Assembly: GCA_965230795.1 (NCBI GenBank)
Contig: OZ246020.1
Span: forward strand, 4,154,001 to 4,218,000
Direction of reading: 5' to 3'
Source of the DNA: PZPK01 sp965230795
GTDB lineage: Bacteria; Pseudomonadota; Gammaproteobacteria; Pseudomonadales; Oleiphilaceae
Length of the DNA: 64,000 nt
A program made the position numbers and the translations under genes. Under the pieces are notes generated by a model that saw only the letters and a program-made list of their open reading frames with translations, searched no databases and had not been told where the DNA came from. Below are positions 52,728 through 61,289 of the stretch, in pieces (position 1 is the stretch's first letter; every line of letters begins with the position of its first letter).

Positions 52728-53495
52728 ATGGACATACTGGCTGTTATTTCGAACCTGCTGGACTACCCGGATGAGCGCCTGCTTGCCAACGAAGAAGTGC
52801 TGATTCAGGTCATTGAGCAGGATGCGCATCTTGATGCCGAGCTCAAGGACGGGCTGATGGCTTTTGTGGAACGTCGACTGTCTGACGATCTGATGGATTG
52901 GCAAAGCGAATACGACGGACTGTTTGAACGCGGTCGCTCACTGGGGTTATGGCTATTCGAGCATGTTCATGGTGAAAGCCGGGACCGGGGTCAGGCCATG
53001 GTCGATCTGGTCAAGGTCTATCGTGAAGCAGGACTGGAAATCGATCAGCATGAGCTACCTGATTACATTCCCCTGTTTCTGGAATTTCTCTCGACTCAGG
53101 GGGCAGACAATGCCCGTGCCTGGCTCCAGGATGTGGAACATATTCTGGCATTGTTGCTCTGCCGCCTGGAAAAACGCGGTAGCGACTATGCAGTGCTTTT
53201 CCAGTCGCTGCTGCAACTAGCAAACAGCCAGGTCGAACTGGACGATTTCCGCGAAAACGTTGCCAATGAAAAGCGCGACGATACCCGGGACGCCATCGAC
53301 AAGGAGTGGCAGGAAGAGGAAGTGACCTTCGGCGCCGAGTCTTTGGACAAGGCCTGCGATTCCGCCACCCGACGACCCAGCGAATCCCAGCGTCGTGATC
53401 TGGATGTACCGATTTCCTGGGTCGACTTCAATGACGCTTCATCCGGCGCCAAGGACCTTACTACTAATCAGCGTGCAGAGGGGATGTCACGATGA
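52728..53495 (+). CDS. narJ: Nitrate reductase assembly chaperone NarJ
   Basis: 255 residues (E. coli 236), from the ATG at 52728 with GGAGGGG upstream; the frame opens earlier at 52641. MDILAVISNLLDYPDERLLANEEVLIQVIEQ start and LFEHVHGESRDRGQAMVDLVKVYREAGLEIDQHELPDYIPLFLEFLS are family hallmarks. It inserts the molybdenum cofactor into NarG before membrane attachment. The C-terminal 60 residues are an acidic/charged extension (KRDDTRDAIDKEWQEEEVTFG). Confidence 0.96.
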   Translation: MDILAVISNLLDYPDERLLANEEVLIQVIEQDAHLDAELKDGLMAFVERRLSDDLMDWQSEYDGLFERGRSLGLWLFEHVHGESRDRGQAMVDLVKVYREAGLEIDQHELPDYIPLFLEFLSTQGADNARAWLQDVEHILALLLCRLEKRGSDYAVLFQSLLQLANSQVELDDFRENVANEKRDDTRDAIDKEWQEEEVTFGAESLDKACDSATRRPSESQRRDLDVPISWVDFNDASSGAKDLTTNQRAEGMSR

Positions 53496-54175
53496 GTTAC
53501 CTGAATCATTTACTGTTTGGAATCTACCCTTACATCGCCTTGAGCGTGTTTATTCTCGGCTCCATGGTGCGCTACGACCGGGACCAGTACACCTGGAAAA
53601 CCGGCTCCAGCCAGTTGCTTGAAAGCAAGCAGCTGCGTAAAGGCAGCATCGCCTTTCACATTGGCATTATCGCCATTCTGCTCGGGCATTTTGTCGGCCT
53701 GCTGACACCCAAGGCGGTCTGGCACATGCTGGGCGTCTCCACGGAAGTGAAACAATTGATTGCCATCGGCATGGGTGGCTTTTTCGGCATCGTCTGCTTC
53801 TATGGCATGACGATTCTGATCAAGCGTCGCCTTGGAAATCCTCGCATTCGGGCCAACAGCTCCAGTATGGACATCGCGATTCTGCTGCTGCTCTATGCAC
53901 AGTTGATTCTCGGTCTGATCTCTATTTTTGTCTCTCTGGGACATCTGGATGGTGCGGAAATGTTGCTGCTGATGAACTGGGCCCAGAGTCTGGTAATTCT
54001 TGATGGCACCACCGCGGCTGCCAGCATCGCGCCGGTGCATATCATCTTCAAGCTGCATGTGTTCCTTGGCATGACCCTGTTCCTGTTGTTCCCGTTCAGC
54101 CGTCTCGTTCATGTCTGGAGCGTTCCGGTGAAATACGTCAAACGCAATTATCAGGTTGTCAGAGCAAAGGCTTAG
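53492..54175 (+). CDS. narI: Respiratory nitrate reductase gamma subunit NarI
   Basis: 227 residues (E. coli 225). Five TM helices and two b-type haems; oxidises quinol on the periplasmic side. His ligands in IAFHIGIIAILLGHFVGL and the IIFKLHVFLGMTLFLLFPFSRLVHVW helix. ATG overlaps narJ stop (ATGA). The quinol supplied by the UbiTUV route would be oxidised here. 64 bp separate it from ppiC. Confidence 0.97.
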   Translation: MSYLNHLLFGIYPYIALSVFILGSMVRYDRDQYTWKTGSSQLLESKQLRKGSIAFHIGIIAILLGHFVGLLTPKAVWHMLGVSTEVKQLIAIGMGGFFGIVCFYGMTILIKRRLGNPRIRANSSSMDIAILLLLYAQLILGLISIFVSLGHLDGAEMLLLMNWAQSLVILDGTTAAASIAPVHIIFKLHVFLGMTLFLLFPFSRLVHVWSVPVKYVKRNYQVVRAKA

Positions 54176-54238
54176 AGCGCTGGGAGACGGACGTCTGACG
54201 CCCGACTCCCGACTCTTTAATCAACACAGGAGCACAAC

Positions 54239-55000
54239 ATGATTCGAGTAAATCAGATCGAACTCAATGACCAGGCAATTGTGGCGGAAATGCAATATCA
54301 CCCTGCCGAGACTCATGAAAAGGCCCGGCAATTGGCTGCAGAATCTCTGGTGATTGCAACCCTGCTGAAACAACGTGCGGCGGAGCTTGGTCTCGATATT
54401 CGCGACGACTCGCTGGATGAGTCGGAAGTGGAACAGTTACTGGAACAAGACATCGATTTTCCCCTCGCCAGTGAAGCCGACTGCCAGGTCTATTTCGACC
54501 ATAATCCAGAGAAATTCACCACCTCGCCCTTAGTAGAAGCCAAACACATTCTGCTGGCCGTTTCTCCGGACGATGCAGAAGGCCGATCGAGGGCGCTGGA
54601 ACAGGCACAGCTTCTGATTAGCGAAATTCAGCAAAACCCGGATGCATTCGACGCGCTTGCCCGGGCCCATTCGGCCTGCCCGTCCAAGGAAACCGGAGGC
54701 TCGCTGGGACAACTCAGCAAAGGCCAAACGGTTCCGGAATTTGAGCGTCAGCTGTTCCGCTGCGAGCCTGGTCTGGTTGCCTCGCCTATCGAAAGTCGTT
54801 TTGGGATTCATGTTGTCTATATTGCGCATCAGGAACCTGGCCAGCCTCTGCCATATGACATGGTGGCAACACGTATTCGCGACTATCTCAATGAAAAGGT
54901 GCGACGCAAAGCCATTGCACAATATATCGAAAGCCTGATTCAGCAGGCAGACATCGAGGGCTTTGATTTTAAGGTGTCCGATTCACCGCTTATGCAATAG
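54239..55000 (+). CDS. Parvulin-type peptidyl-prolyl isomerase PpiC
   Basis: 253 residues, no signal peptide, so cytoplasmic (the NifM-like type). The parvulin domain has VEAKHILLAVSPDDAEGRSRALEQAQLLISEIQQNPDAFDALARAHSACPSKETGGSLGQLSKGQTVPEFERQLF and ESRFGIHVVYIAHQ. In Pseudomonas a similar gene follows narI and is presumed to help fold the nitrate reductase. A good AGGAG ribosome site. Overlaps the convergent diguanylate cyclase by 11 bp. Confidence 0.9.
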   Translation: MIRVNQIELNDQAIVAEMQYHPAETHEKARQLAAESLVIATLLKQRAAELGLDIRDDSLDESEVEQLLEQDIDFPLASEADCQVYFDHNPEKFTTSPLVEAKHILLAVSPDDAEGRSRALEQAQLLISEIQQNPDAFDALARAHSACPSKETGGSLGQLSKGQTVPEFERQLFRCEPGLVASPIESRFGIHVVYIAHQEPGQPLPYDMVATRIRDYLNEKVRRKAIAQYIESLIQQADIEGFDFKVSDSPLMQ

Positions 55001-55787
55001 CGTCCTGAACCGGCGCGGGCTGCATTGAGGAATAGCTACAAATGCGGTTGCGACCGCGCCGTTTTGCCTCATAGAGCGCCAGATCCGCCTGCTGATAGAC
55101 CGCCCAGGCATTTTCACTATCTGCCGAAGCCTCGGCTATGCCAAACGATGAGGTGACATGGATGGTTTCGCCCTGCCAGTGAATAATCATTTCCTCGATC
55201 GCCGCGCGCAGACGCTCTGCCAGGGCCGCGGCATCGCTTTCACCACTATCACTGGCAATAATGCTGATCTCTTCACCACCAACTCGCGCCGCAATTTCAT
55301 TTTTGCGGCAGTTGGCGAGAATGGTATTCGCAACCGACTTTAGCACCTCATCACCGGCCTGATGCCCCCAGGTATCGTTTACCTGCTTGAAGTAATCCAG
55401 ATCCACCTGAATGATCGCCATGGGACTGCCCAGGCGCTGATGCCGGACAAATTCCTGTTCTATACGATTCTTGAAATAGCGCTTGTTATAGAGTGCCGTC
55501 AGACCATCCGTCAGTGCCAAATCCGTGATCATTTGTTCTCGACGACCGATGGCATAACCCAGTGCCGCAAAGACAATCGCAGTGGCCAGGGCCATATAGG
55601 TGTATAGCAGGCCATCAACATTTTCGGGCGCCAGAGGATCCCTCCCGGCGATATATTGCAGGAAGACCCAACCCAAAGGAGAAAATACCGACAGCCCGAC
55701 GCCATAAATGGCCCGCAACACCGGCAAGGACACATAACGCGTCAATCGATTGGAAATGGTCGCATTGGACGAGCGTATAAGGGTCAT
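54990..55787 (-). CDS. Membrane GGDEF protein with GGEEI active site
   Basis: 265 residues, two to three TM helices at about 20-90 (AIYGVGLSVFSPLGWVFLQYI, TYMALATAIVFAALGYAIGR), then GGDEF. The signature reads RVGGEEISII: GGEEF becomes GGEEI, and the upstream inhibitory site is RKNE in place of RxxD, so no I-site. VDLDYFKQVNDTWGHQAGDEVLKS is intact. Activity plausible, though reduced or not product-inhibited (inference). Ends overlap ppiC. Confidence 0.86.
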   Translation of the reverse strand: MTLIRSSNATISNRLTRYVSLPVLRAIYGVGLSVFSPLGWVFLQYIAGRDPLAPENVDGLLYTYMALATAIVFAALGYAIGRREQMITDLALTDGLTALYNKRYFKNRIEQEFVRHQRLGSPMAIIQVDLDYFKQVNDTWGHQAGDEVLKSVANTILANCRKNEIAARVGGEEISIIASDSGESDAAALAERLRAAIEEMIIHWQGETIHVTSSFGIAEASADSENAWAVYQQADLALYEAKRRGRNRICSYSSMQPAPVQDAIA

Positions 55788-55922
55788 GGTCTCCGGCCTG
55801 CAAGGAGGCAGTCTTCGCTATGGCTATTCTTTCCAGCCTAGCATGGCGTTATTTACCGCTTCACTACGAATGTGGAAAGCAATTGATAATAATCAAGCAA
55901 GCCACTCTGGAACTACGCGCCG

Positions 55923-57062
55923 CTAACCGAATCGGTTTTCCGTAAAGGTTTGTTGAATGCTCTCAATGCGCTCCCGATGCTTCAGGAGCGCTTCTACACA
56001 TTCTGCATCCAGTTTTGTGCCAGCCATGCTGCGCATCTTTTCGAAGGCTTTGTCATTGTCCCAGGCCGCCTTGTAGGGACGGTGGCTGGTGAGGGCATCA
56101 AAGACATCCGCCACTGCAACGATCCGGGCTTCAATGGGTATCTCCTCCTGCTCCAGTGCTTCCGGGTAACCGCTGCCATCGACAGCTTCGTGGTGGTAGA
56201 GGGCAATATTACGAAGCAGATCGATGTATTCGACACCATCCAGACCATAGTTCTGCAAAAGCTTATCGATGATATCGCGACCATTGGAGGAGTGGGTGCG
56301 CATGATGCGGTACTCCGCTTCCGACAGCCTGCCGGGTTTCAGCAGAATGTTGTCGGGAATAGTAATCTTGCCAATGTCATGAAGCGGTGAAAACAGAAAA
56401 ATGTGTTCGATAAAGGTATCTGAAAAACCATACTTTTCTGCCAATTCCTGAGCAATCAAACGCGAGTAATGAGCCATGCGCTCGAGATGGGCGCCGGTTT
56501 CCGGATCACGGTGTTCACTCATCTGCTGGGCTGAACGTACTGTGGCCAACAGGGTTTTCACCTTGCTCTGCTCACTGTAAAGCATGAACGCAATCAGATG
56601 CGCCGTCATGTCGAGCTCAGCCAGCAGGGATTCATTGAAGGCGTTCTTCTCCCAGGAATTGAAGAACAGAAAACCCAGCAACACACCTTCGGCGAAGAGG
56701 GGAACGGTATAGCTGGATTGATAGCCCGCCTGACTGATCAGCTGGGTGTGGGGCTGCTCGCCATGTTCGAACAGACTGAGATCATTGATCAGCCGTGGTT
56801 GATTCTTGTCCAGCATTTCCTTGAGCGATCCACACTCGGAAAGCTTCGCCTGGTAATGCTCGAGTGGGGAGCGATCATCGCTACTGTAAACATAGGTCAT
56901 CAGCATATCGGTATCGTGCTCATAAAGCGCGATAGCGACCCGATCGATCTGGGGATGTCGCTGTTTAATCGTGGCGTGCAAGTAGCTCAGCTTGTCGCTG
57001 AAGGATTGCGACTGGTTCAAATTGCCCAGACGATCCTGATGACTGAATACATCCATAAGCAT
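55923..57062 (-). CDS. GAF / HD-GYP cyclic-di-GMP phosphodiesterase
   Basis: 379 residues from the ATG at 57062 (AGGACAGGGT upstream; the frame opens earlier at 57104). GAF-like domain (20-180) followed by HD-GYP: LHDIGKITIPDNILLKPGRL, HHEAVDGSGYPEALEQ and RIVAVADVFDALTSHRPYKAAW, all catalytic and metal residues present. It should degrade c-di-GMP. Next to a cyclase (54990) and opposite pirin, so this is a local signalling cluster. Confidence 0.93.
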   Translation of the reverse strand: MLMDVFSHQDRLGNLNQSQSFSDKLSYLHATIKQRHPQIDRVAIALYEHDTDMLMTYVYSSDDRSPLEHYQAKLSECGSLKEMLDKNQPRLINDLSLFEHGEQPHTQLISQAGYQSSYTVPLFAEGVLLGFLFFNSWEKNAFNESLLAELDMTAHLIAFMLYSEQSKVKTLLATVRSAQQMSEHRDPETGAHLERMAHYSRLIAQELAEKYGFSDTFIEHIFLFSPLHDIGKITIPDNILLKPGRLSEAEYRIMRTHSSNGRDIIDKLLQNYGLDGVEYIDLLRNIALYHHEAVDGSGYPEALEQEEIPIEARIVAVADVFDALTSHRPYKAAWDNDKAFEKMRSMAGTKLDAECVEALLKHRERIESIQQTFTENRFG

Positions 57063-57210
57063 ACCCTGTCCTGATCCAAGCCCGTTTCCACAAGCACATA
57101 CCACCTGTAAAAAGCATAGTCGAAGCCAGCCATTTTTACCCGCTCAACGACCGCACCGGGACGCCTTCATCCAATCCACCTATACTGCCTTAAAAAAGGG
57201 AGGTGACAGC

Positions 57211-58065
57211 ATGGCAATCATTCTTAAAGGTCGCAGTCGGGATCTTGATGGCATCCAAATTAAACGCATCCTGCCCCAGAGCCAGAAACGCATGGTTGGA
57301 CCATTCATTTTTATCGACCACATGGGTCCCACTGACTTTGCAGCTGGAGAGGGCATTGATGTGCGCCCACATCCTCACATTGGTTTGTCCACCATTACTT
57401 ACCTGTTCGAAGGCAGCCTCTTGCACCGGGACAGCCTTGGCAATCATCTGGAAATTCTGCCGGGCGATGTCAACTGGATGACAGCGGGCCGGGGGATCGT
57501 GCACTCTGAACGGGAAACCCTGGAGGTCAAGGCGCGGCCGCATCACCTCGATGGTATGCAATGCTGGGTGGCTCTGCCCCGTGAGCTTGCGGAGATGGAA
57601 CCGGGCTTCACCCACATCAAACGCGCTGATCTCCCCCATTACATGTTTGACGGCGTTATGATGCGTTTGATTGCCGGAGAGGCCTTTGGCCTGAGCTCTC
57701 CCGTCAAAACCTACTCCCCCATGTTTTATCTGGATGTTCTGGCCAAGGCAGGCAAAACCATTCGCCGGCCCAATCCGGATCAGGAGTGCCTGGTCTATGT
57801 TGTCCAGGGATCACTGGACATTAACGAGCAGAATTACCAGCAGGGCGATCTGATCCTGCTTGAACAGGAAAGCTGTCTTCAAGCCCGCAGTAATTGTCGT
57901 CTGCTACTGCTGGGCGGTCAGGAATGGCCAGAGATCCCGCACATCAGCTGGAACTTTGTTTCGTTCAGTCAGGAACGTATCGACCAGGCAAAACAGGACT
58001 GGAGAGCCCAACGCTTTGCGTGCATCCCGGGTGACCGGGAGGAATATGTGCCCCTCCCTGAATGA
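57211..58065 (+). CDS. Pirin family protein
   Basis: 284 residues, double cupin fold. The first cupin binds iron through GIDVRPHPHIGLSTITYLFEGSLLHRDSLGNHLEI and ends with DVNWMTAGRGIVHSERE. Members have been reported as quercetin dioxygenases, redox sensors or regulators; bacterial role unsettled. A GGGAGG site 8 nt before the ATG, and a TATACT -10 like sequence lies about 30 bp upstream. Confidence 0.94.
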   Translation: MAIILKGRSRDLDGIQIKRILPQSQKRMVGPFIFIDHMGPTDFAAGEGIDVRPHPHIGLSTITYLFEGSLLHRDSLGNHLEILPGDVNWMTAGRGIVHSERETLEVKARPHHLDGMQCWVALPRELAEMEPGFTHIKRADLPHYMFDGVMMRLIAGEAFGLSSPVKTYSPMFYLDVLAKAGKTIRRPNPDQECLVYVVQGSLDINEQNYQQGDLILLEQESCLQARSNCRLLLLGGQEWPEIPHISWNFVSFSQERIDQAKQDWRAQRFACIPGDREEYVPLPE

Positions 58066-58110
58066 TTCAATTCACGCCCTTGCCCCATCTATCGCCCCGG
58101 TTCCGCGCTC

Positions 58111-58851
58111 ATGCTGAGCATTGACGCGCCCTACCTGTTCGTATCAATGGCCATCGTCGGCGTAATCCTGACCGGTATTTCCAAGTCAGGCTTTGCCGGC
58201 GGCGCCGGGGTCGTCGCGGTACCTATGCTGGCCCTGGTGATGCCGGTGGAACAGGCGGTGACACTGATGCTGCCCTTGCTGTTGCTGATGGATATTCGTG
58301 CCATTCGCCTGTATCGCCTGCATCTGAACAGAGCCCTGCTGCGTCGCCTGATGCCGCCCGCTCTGGTTGGTATTGCGCTGGGAGGATGGCTACTGGGAAG
58401 GCTCCCCGAGCAGGGTTTGCAACTGCTGTTGGCGGTGCTGAGTATCGTGTTTGCCTGCTGGCAGCCGCTGCTGAAACGACTGCGTCATATCAAAGGCTTC
58501 GCTTCGGGCTGGGGGCTGCTGTCCGGCCTCAGCAGCACGCTGATTCATGCCGGCGGCCCACCCATCAATGCCTATCTAATGACGCTGGAGCTGAGCAAGC
58601 TGCGCTGGCTCGCAACCACCAGCATGATGTTTGGTTTGATGAACGTGGTAAAGATAATTCCTTACACTCTCGCCGATGCCTGGCGCATCGAACTGTTCTG
58701 GCTTTCATTATTACTGGCTCCTGTCGCCTGGCTCGGCATCGGCCTGGGTTATCGTATTCAGGCGAGAATCAGTGAAGTGCATTTTCTGCTGTTATGCCGA
58801 ATACTGCTGCTGGGATCGGGCTGTTTGCTGGCTCTGAAAGCCATCATGTGA
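58111..58851 (+). CDS. TauE/SafE family sulfite/organosulfur permease
   Basis: 246 residues, about eight TM helices. SKSGFAGGAGVVAVPMLALVMPVEQAVTLMLPLLLLMDIRAI is the first repeat, FASGWGLLSGLSSTLIHAGGPPINAYLMTLELSKLRWLATTSMMFGLMN the second. Family exports sulfite or sulfoacetate-type anions. Substrate not identified. 46 bp after the pirin gene. Confidence 0.93.
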   Translation: MLSIDAPYLFVSMAIVGVILTGISKSGFAGGAGVVAVPMLALVMPVEQAVTLMLPLLLLMDIRAIRLYRLHLNRALLRRLMPPALVGIALGGWLLGRLPEQGLQLLLAVLSIVFACWQPLLKRLRHIKGFASGWGLLSGLSSTLIHAGGPPINAYLMTLELSKLRWLATTSMMFGLMNVVKIIPYTLADAWRIELFWLSLLLAPVAWLGIGLGYRIQARISEVHFLLLCRILLLGSGCLLALKAIM

Positions 58852-58901
58852 GTCCGGTTAGTACTTGGCGTAGCCGTCATTTGCTGTAACAGTTCAATCG
58901 C

Positions 58902-59387
58902 TCAGAGCCAGCGCCGAACCCGCGCTTTGTAATCCAGATATTCCTGACCAAACTTGCGCTCCAGATATGCTTCTTCGGGTTTGATGGCTATATGCAATAC
59001 CAAATAGGCGGAGGGAAGAAAGCTCAATAAAACCCAGATACTGTTCAACAGACAGCCCATGCCCACGGTGAAGACACAAAACAGCAAATAGATGGGATTG
59101 CGGGACCAGGCATAAATACCCGTGGTAATAATTGATGACGTCGGTTTCCAGGGTTCGATGTGGGTTTGTGCACGGTTGAATATGCGGCTGATATAGAAAA
59201 TGGCCGCCAAGGCAGCAAGCACCAGAGCCAATCCCAAGGGTACAAGCCAAGGCATCTGGCCTATAGCAAGTGGCACGAATCTTTCTATACCATAGGCCAG
59301 GCCCATTAACAGGATAAAAATAATGGGCGGGGGAAATTTCACCGCTGCACCTTTTGCATCCCCACTGACATCAAACTCTGCATTCAT
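58902..59387 (-). CDS. Isoprenylcysteine carboxyl methyltransferase-like membrane protein
   Basis: 161 residues, four to five TM segments. Family motif SSIITTGIYAWSRNPIYLLFCVFTVGMGCLLNSIWVLL and the C-terminal EEAYLERKFGQEYLDYKARVRRWL (E.YL..KFG..Y..Y...V.RW) are typical of bacterial ICMT-like proteins, which methylate phospholipid or other targets; function unknown. Confidence 0.92.
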   Translation of the reverse strand: MNAEFDVSGDAKGAAVKFPPPIIFILLMGLAYGIERFVPLAIGQMPWLVPLGLALVLAALAAIFYISRIFNRAQTHIEPWKPTSSIITTGIYAWSRNPIYLLFCVFTVGMGCLLNSIWVLLSFLPSAYLVLHIAIKPEEAYLERKFGQEYLDYKARVRRWL

Positions 59388-59458
59388 CTGCCATCCACTC
59401 CTCTGTGTTGTATCATCAGTTTACGCCGAGCAAGCGCTGATTCAGCGAGCTTGAGTTA

Positions 59459-60262
59459 ATGTGTTCCCTGAGCTTCCACTCGACGCCTGTACGTAAAGCC
59501 CCTACTATGGCGGCTTCCCAACACCCAGTAAAGCCAAGCTCTATGCGCAAACATATCTGGCATCCGCTTCCCGGTCACGATGACATCAGAGTCGGCCAAT
59601 ATATCGTGCCGAATTTTGTTTCCAATTCAGTCGCGATCAAGGTTGATGCGTCCGACTACGTGATTATCAGTCCGGGCGAGCCATTGATAAACAGCTGGCC
59701 CGATGAATGGCCCCATGAAAACGCTACCATGCATCTGGTCATGCCCAACGGTTTTCACTATATGGGCGTGAATGCCTGGCAGCAGGCCTTTCCTCAGCAC
59801 CGGCTTTATGCTGCGCGCGGTGCCATCAAACGCCTGATCAAACAGGGTGTGGCAGCGCCGGGAGACATTCACGCTCTTGAAGACACTCCTCCCCCCTTGT
59901 CAGATGACTACCACTTTCTGTTTCCGCCCGGACATCGCGCCCACGACACCTGGTTGCGCAAGTACAACCGGAGGGAAGGAAGCAGCCTTTGGGTTACCTG
60001 CGACAGCTTTCTCAACTATGAACGACTATCCAATCAGCCAGTCGCCAAGTCCTTACAAAAACTGCTTGGTGCCGCACCCGGTCTGAAGATGAGCCAGGTC
60101 GTAAAGTGGTTCATTCTCAATGACCGTAAACGCTTCAAACGCTGGGCCCTCGAACAGATCAAACAGGACCGTCCCGTCACGCTGATTCCCAGCCACGGCG
60201 AAGTGCTCTCCGACATACAACTGGGTGCGCAGCTGAGCAGTATCATTCAACAACGCCTGTGA
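59459..60262 (+). CDS. DUF4336-like, metallo-beta-lactamase-type fold protein
   Basis: 267 residues; internal ATGs at 59507 and 59543 could be the true start, because no ribosome site is clear at any. The layout (DYVIISPGEPLINSW, TMHLVMPNGFHYMGVNAWQQAFPQHRLYAARGAIKRLIKQG, LWVTCDSFLNYERLSN, LIPSHGEVLS) resembles DUF4336 proteins, related to metallo-beta-lactamases, but metal-binding HxHxDH is replaced by N-G-F-H. Function unknown. Confidence 0.7.
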   Translation: MCSLSFHSTPVRKAPTMAASQHPVKPSSMRKHIWHPLPGHDDIRVGQYIVPNFVSNSVAIKVDASDYVIISPGEPLINSWPDEWPHENATMHLVMPNGFHYMGVNAWQQAFPQHRLYAARGAIKRLIKQGVAAPGDIHALEDTPPPLSDDYHFLFPPGHRAHDTWLRKYNRREGSSLWVTCDSFLNYERLSNQPVAKSLQKLLGAAPGLKMSQVVKWFILNDRKRFKRWALEQIKQDRPVTLIPSHGEVLSDIQLGAQLSSIIQQRL

Positions 60263-60348
60263 TCGCGGATAGCCTGTACGCCGACTTGTCGAACGCTCCG
60301 GCCTGTGCTTAGCTCTTGTTATTGCCGTATCGATTTAAGGACCCCCCA

Positions 60349-61287
60349 ATGCATGTCGCTGATGTGATGAATCCGGAACCGCTCAGACTAGACAAGGATT
60401 CGTCGCTCAAAGAGGCCATTGAACAGCTGGCGGCCCATGAACAATCCTGCCTGATTGTTGTCGATGGCTCCCAGGCCGTGGGGATTGTCACCGAGCGCGA
60501 TGCCACTCGTTGCTATGCCAAGGGTCTGATCAGTGGACGCCTTGAATGCGCCTCACTGCAAGAACTGATGACCGCCAATCCGGTTTGCGTGCAAGCCGAT
60601 ACCACCTATGCCGACGCACTTGCCCTGTCGCGTAGCCGCAAGCTCAGACATCTTCCCGTCGTTGACCCTGGCAACAATCTGATTGGCGTCGTCACACAGG
60701 GCGACCTCCTGGACGCCTATGCCTTGATTATGGATGAGCAGGCGCGCCTTGAAGACAACATCAAGGAGTTAAAACTGTTGTCGCTCGTCGATCCCCTGAT
60801 GGGCATCGGCAATCGACGCGCCATGGAAGTCGACCTGAGTTTCACCGACGCAGAAGCCAAGCGCCATGACAAATCCTATGGCTTAGCTTTGTTCGATATC
60901 GATTACTTCAAACGTTACAACGATACCTATGGCCACCAGAAAGGCGACGATGCCCTGCGTGAGGTGGCAACTATGCTGAAGCAGACGGTTCGCGATTCTG
61001 ATCGGGTGTATCGCTATGGCGGCGAAGAGATGTTAGTGCTCATGCCGGAATCCACGATTGAGGATGCCAGTATCTGCGCCGAACGCGTTCGGGTAGCCGT
61101 GGAGATGATGGCCATGGAAAACAGAAACGCCCCGTCGGGTATTCTGACCATTAGTGTTGGCGTGGCCGCCGCCAGAGCAGCGGATTGGAAAAGTCTGGTG
61201 GAAGCAGCTGATCAGGCCCTGTATCAGGCCAAGGAAACAGGGCGTAACAAGCTTGTTATTGCGGAGTCCACTGAAGACGCGGCCTGA
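60349..61287 (+). CDS. CBS-GGDEF diguanylate cyclase with GGEEM site
   Basis: 312 residues from the ATG at 60349 (AAGGAcc upstream; the frame from 60316 lacks a site). Two CBS repeats (MHVADVMNPEPLRLDKDSSLKEAIEQL; LMTANPVCVQADTTYADALALSRSRKLRHLPVVD), then GGDEF with LFDIDYFKRYNDTYGHQKGDDALREVA and RYGGEEMLVLM: the fifth signature residue is Met. The RxxD inhibitory site is present (RDSD, five residues upstream). Cyclase tuned by adenosyl nucleotides through CBS (inference). Confidence 0.9.
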   Translation: MHVADVMNPEPLRLDKDSSLKEAIEQLAAHEQSCLIVVDGSQAVGIVTERDATRCYAKGLISGRLECASLQELMTANPVCVQADTTYADALALSRSRKLRHLPVVDPGNNLIGVVTQGDLLDAYALIMDEQARLEDNIKELKLLSLVDPLMGIGNRRAMEVDLSFTDAEAKRHDKSYGLALFDIDYFKRYNDTYGHQKGDDALREVATMLKQTVRDSDRVYRYGGEEMLVLMPESTIEDASICAERVRVAVEMMAMENRNAPSGILTISVGVAAARAADWKSLVEAADQALYQAKETGRNKLVIAESTEDAA

Positions 61288-61289
61288 TC

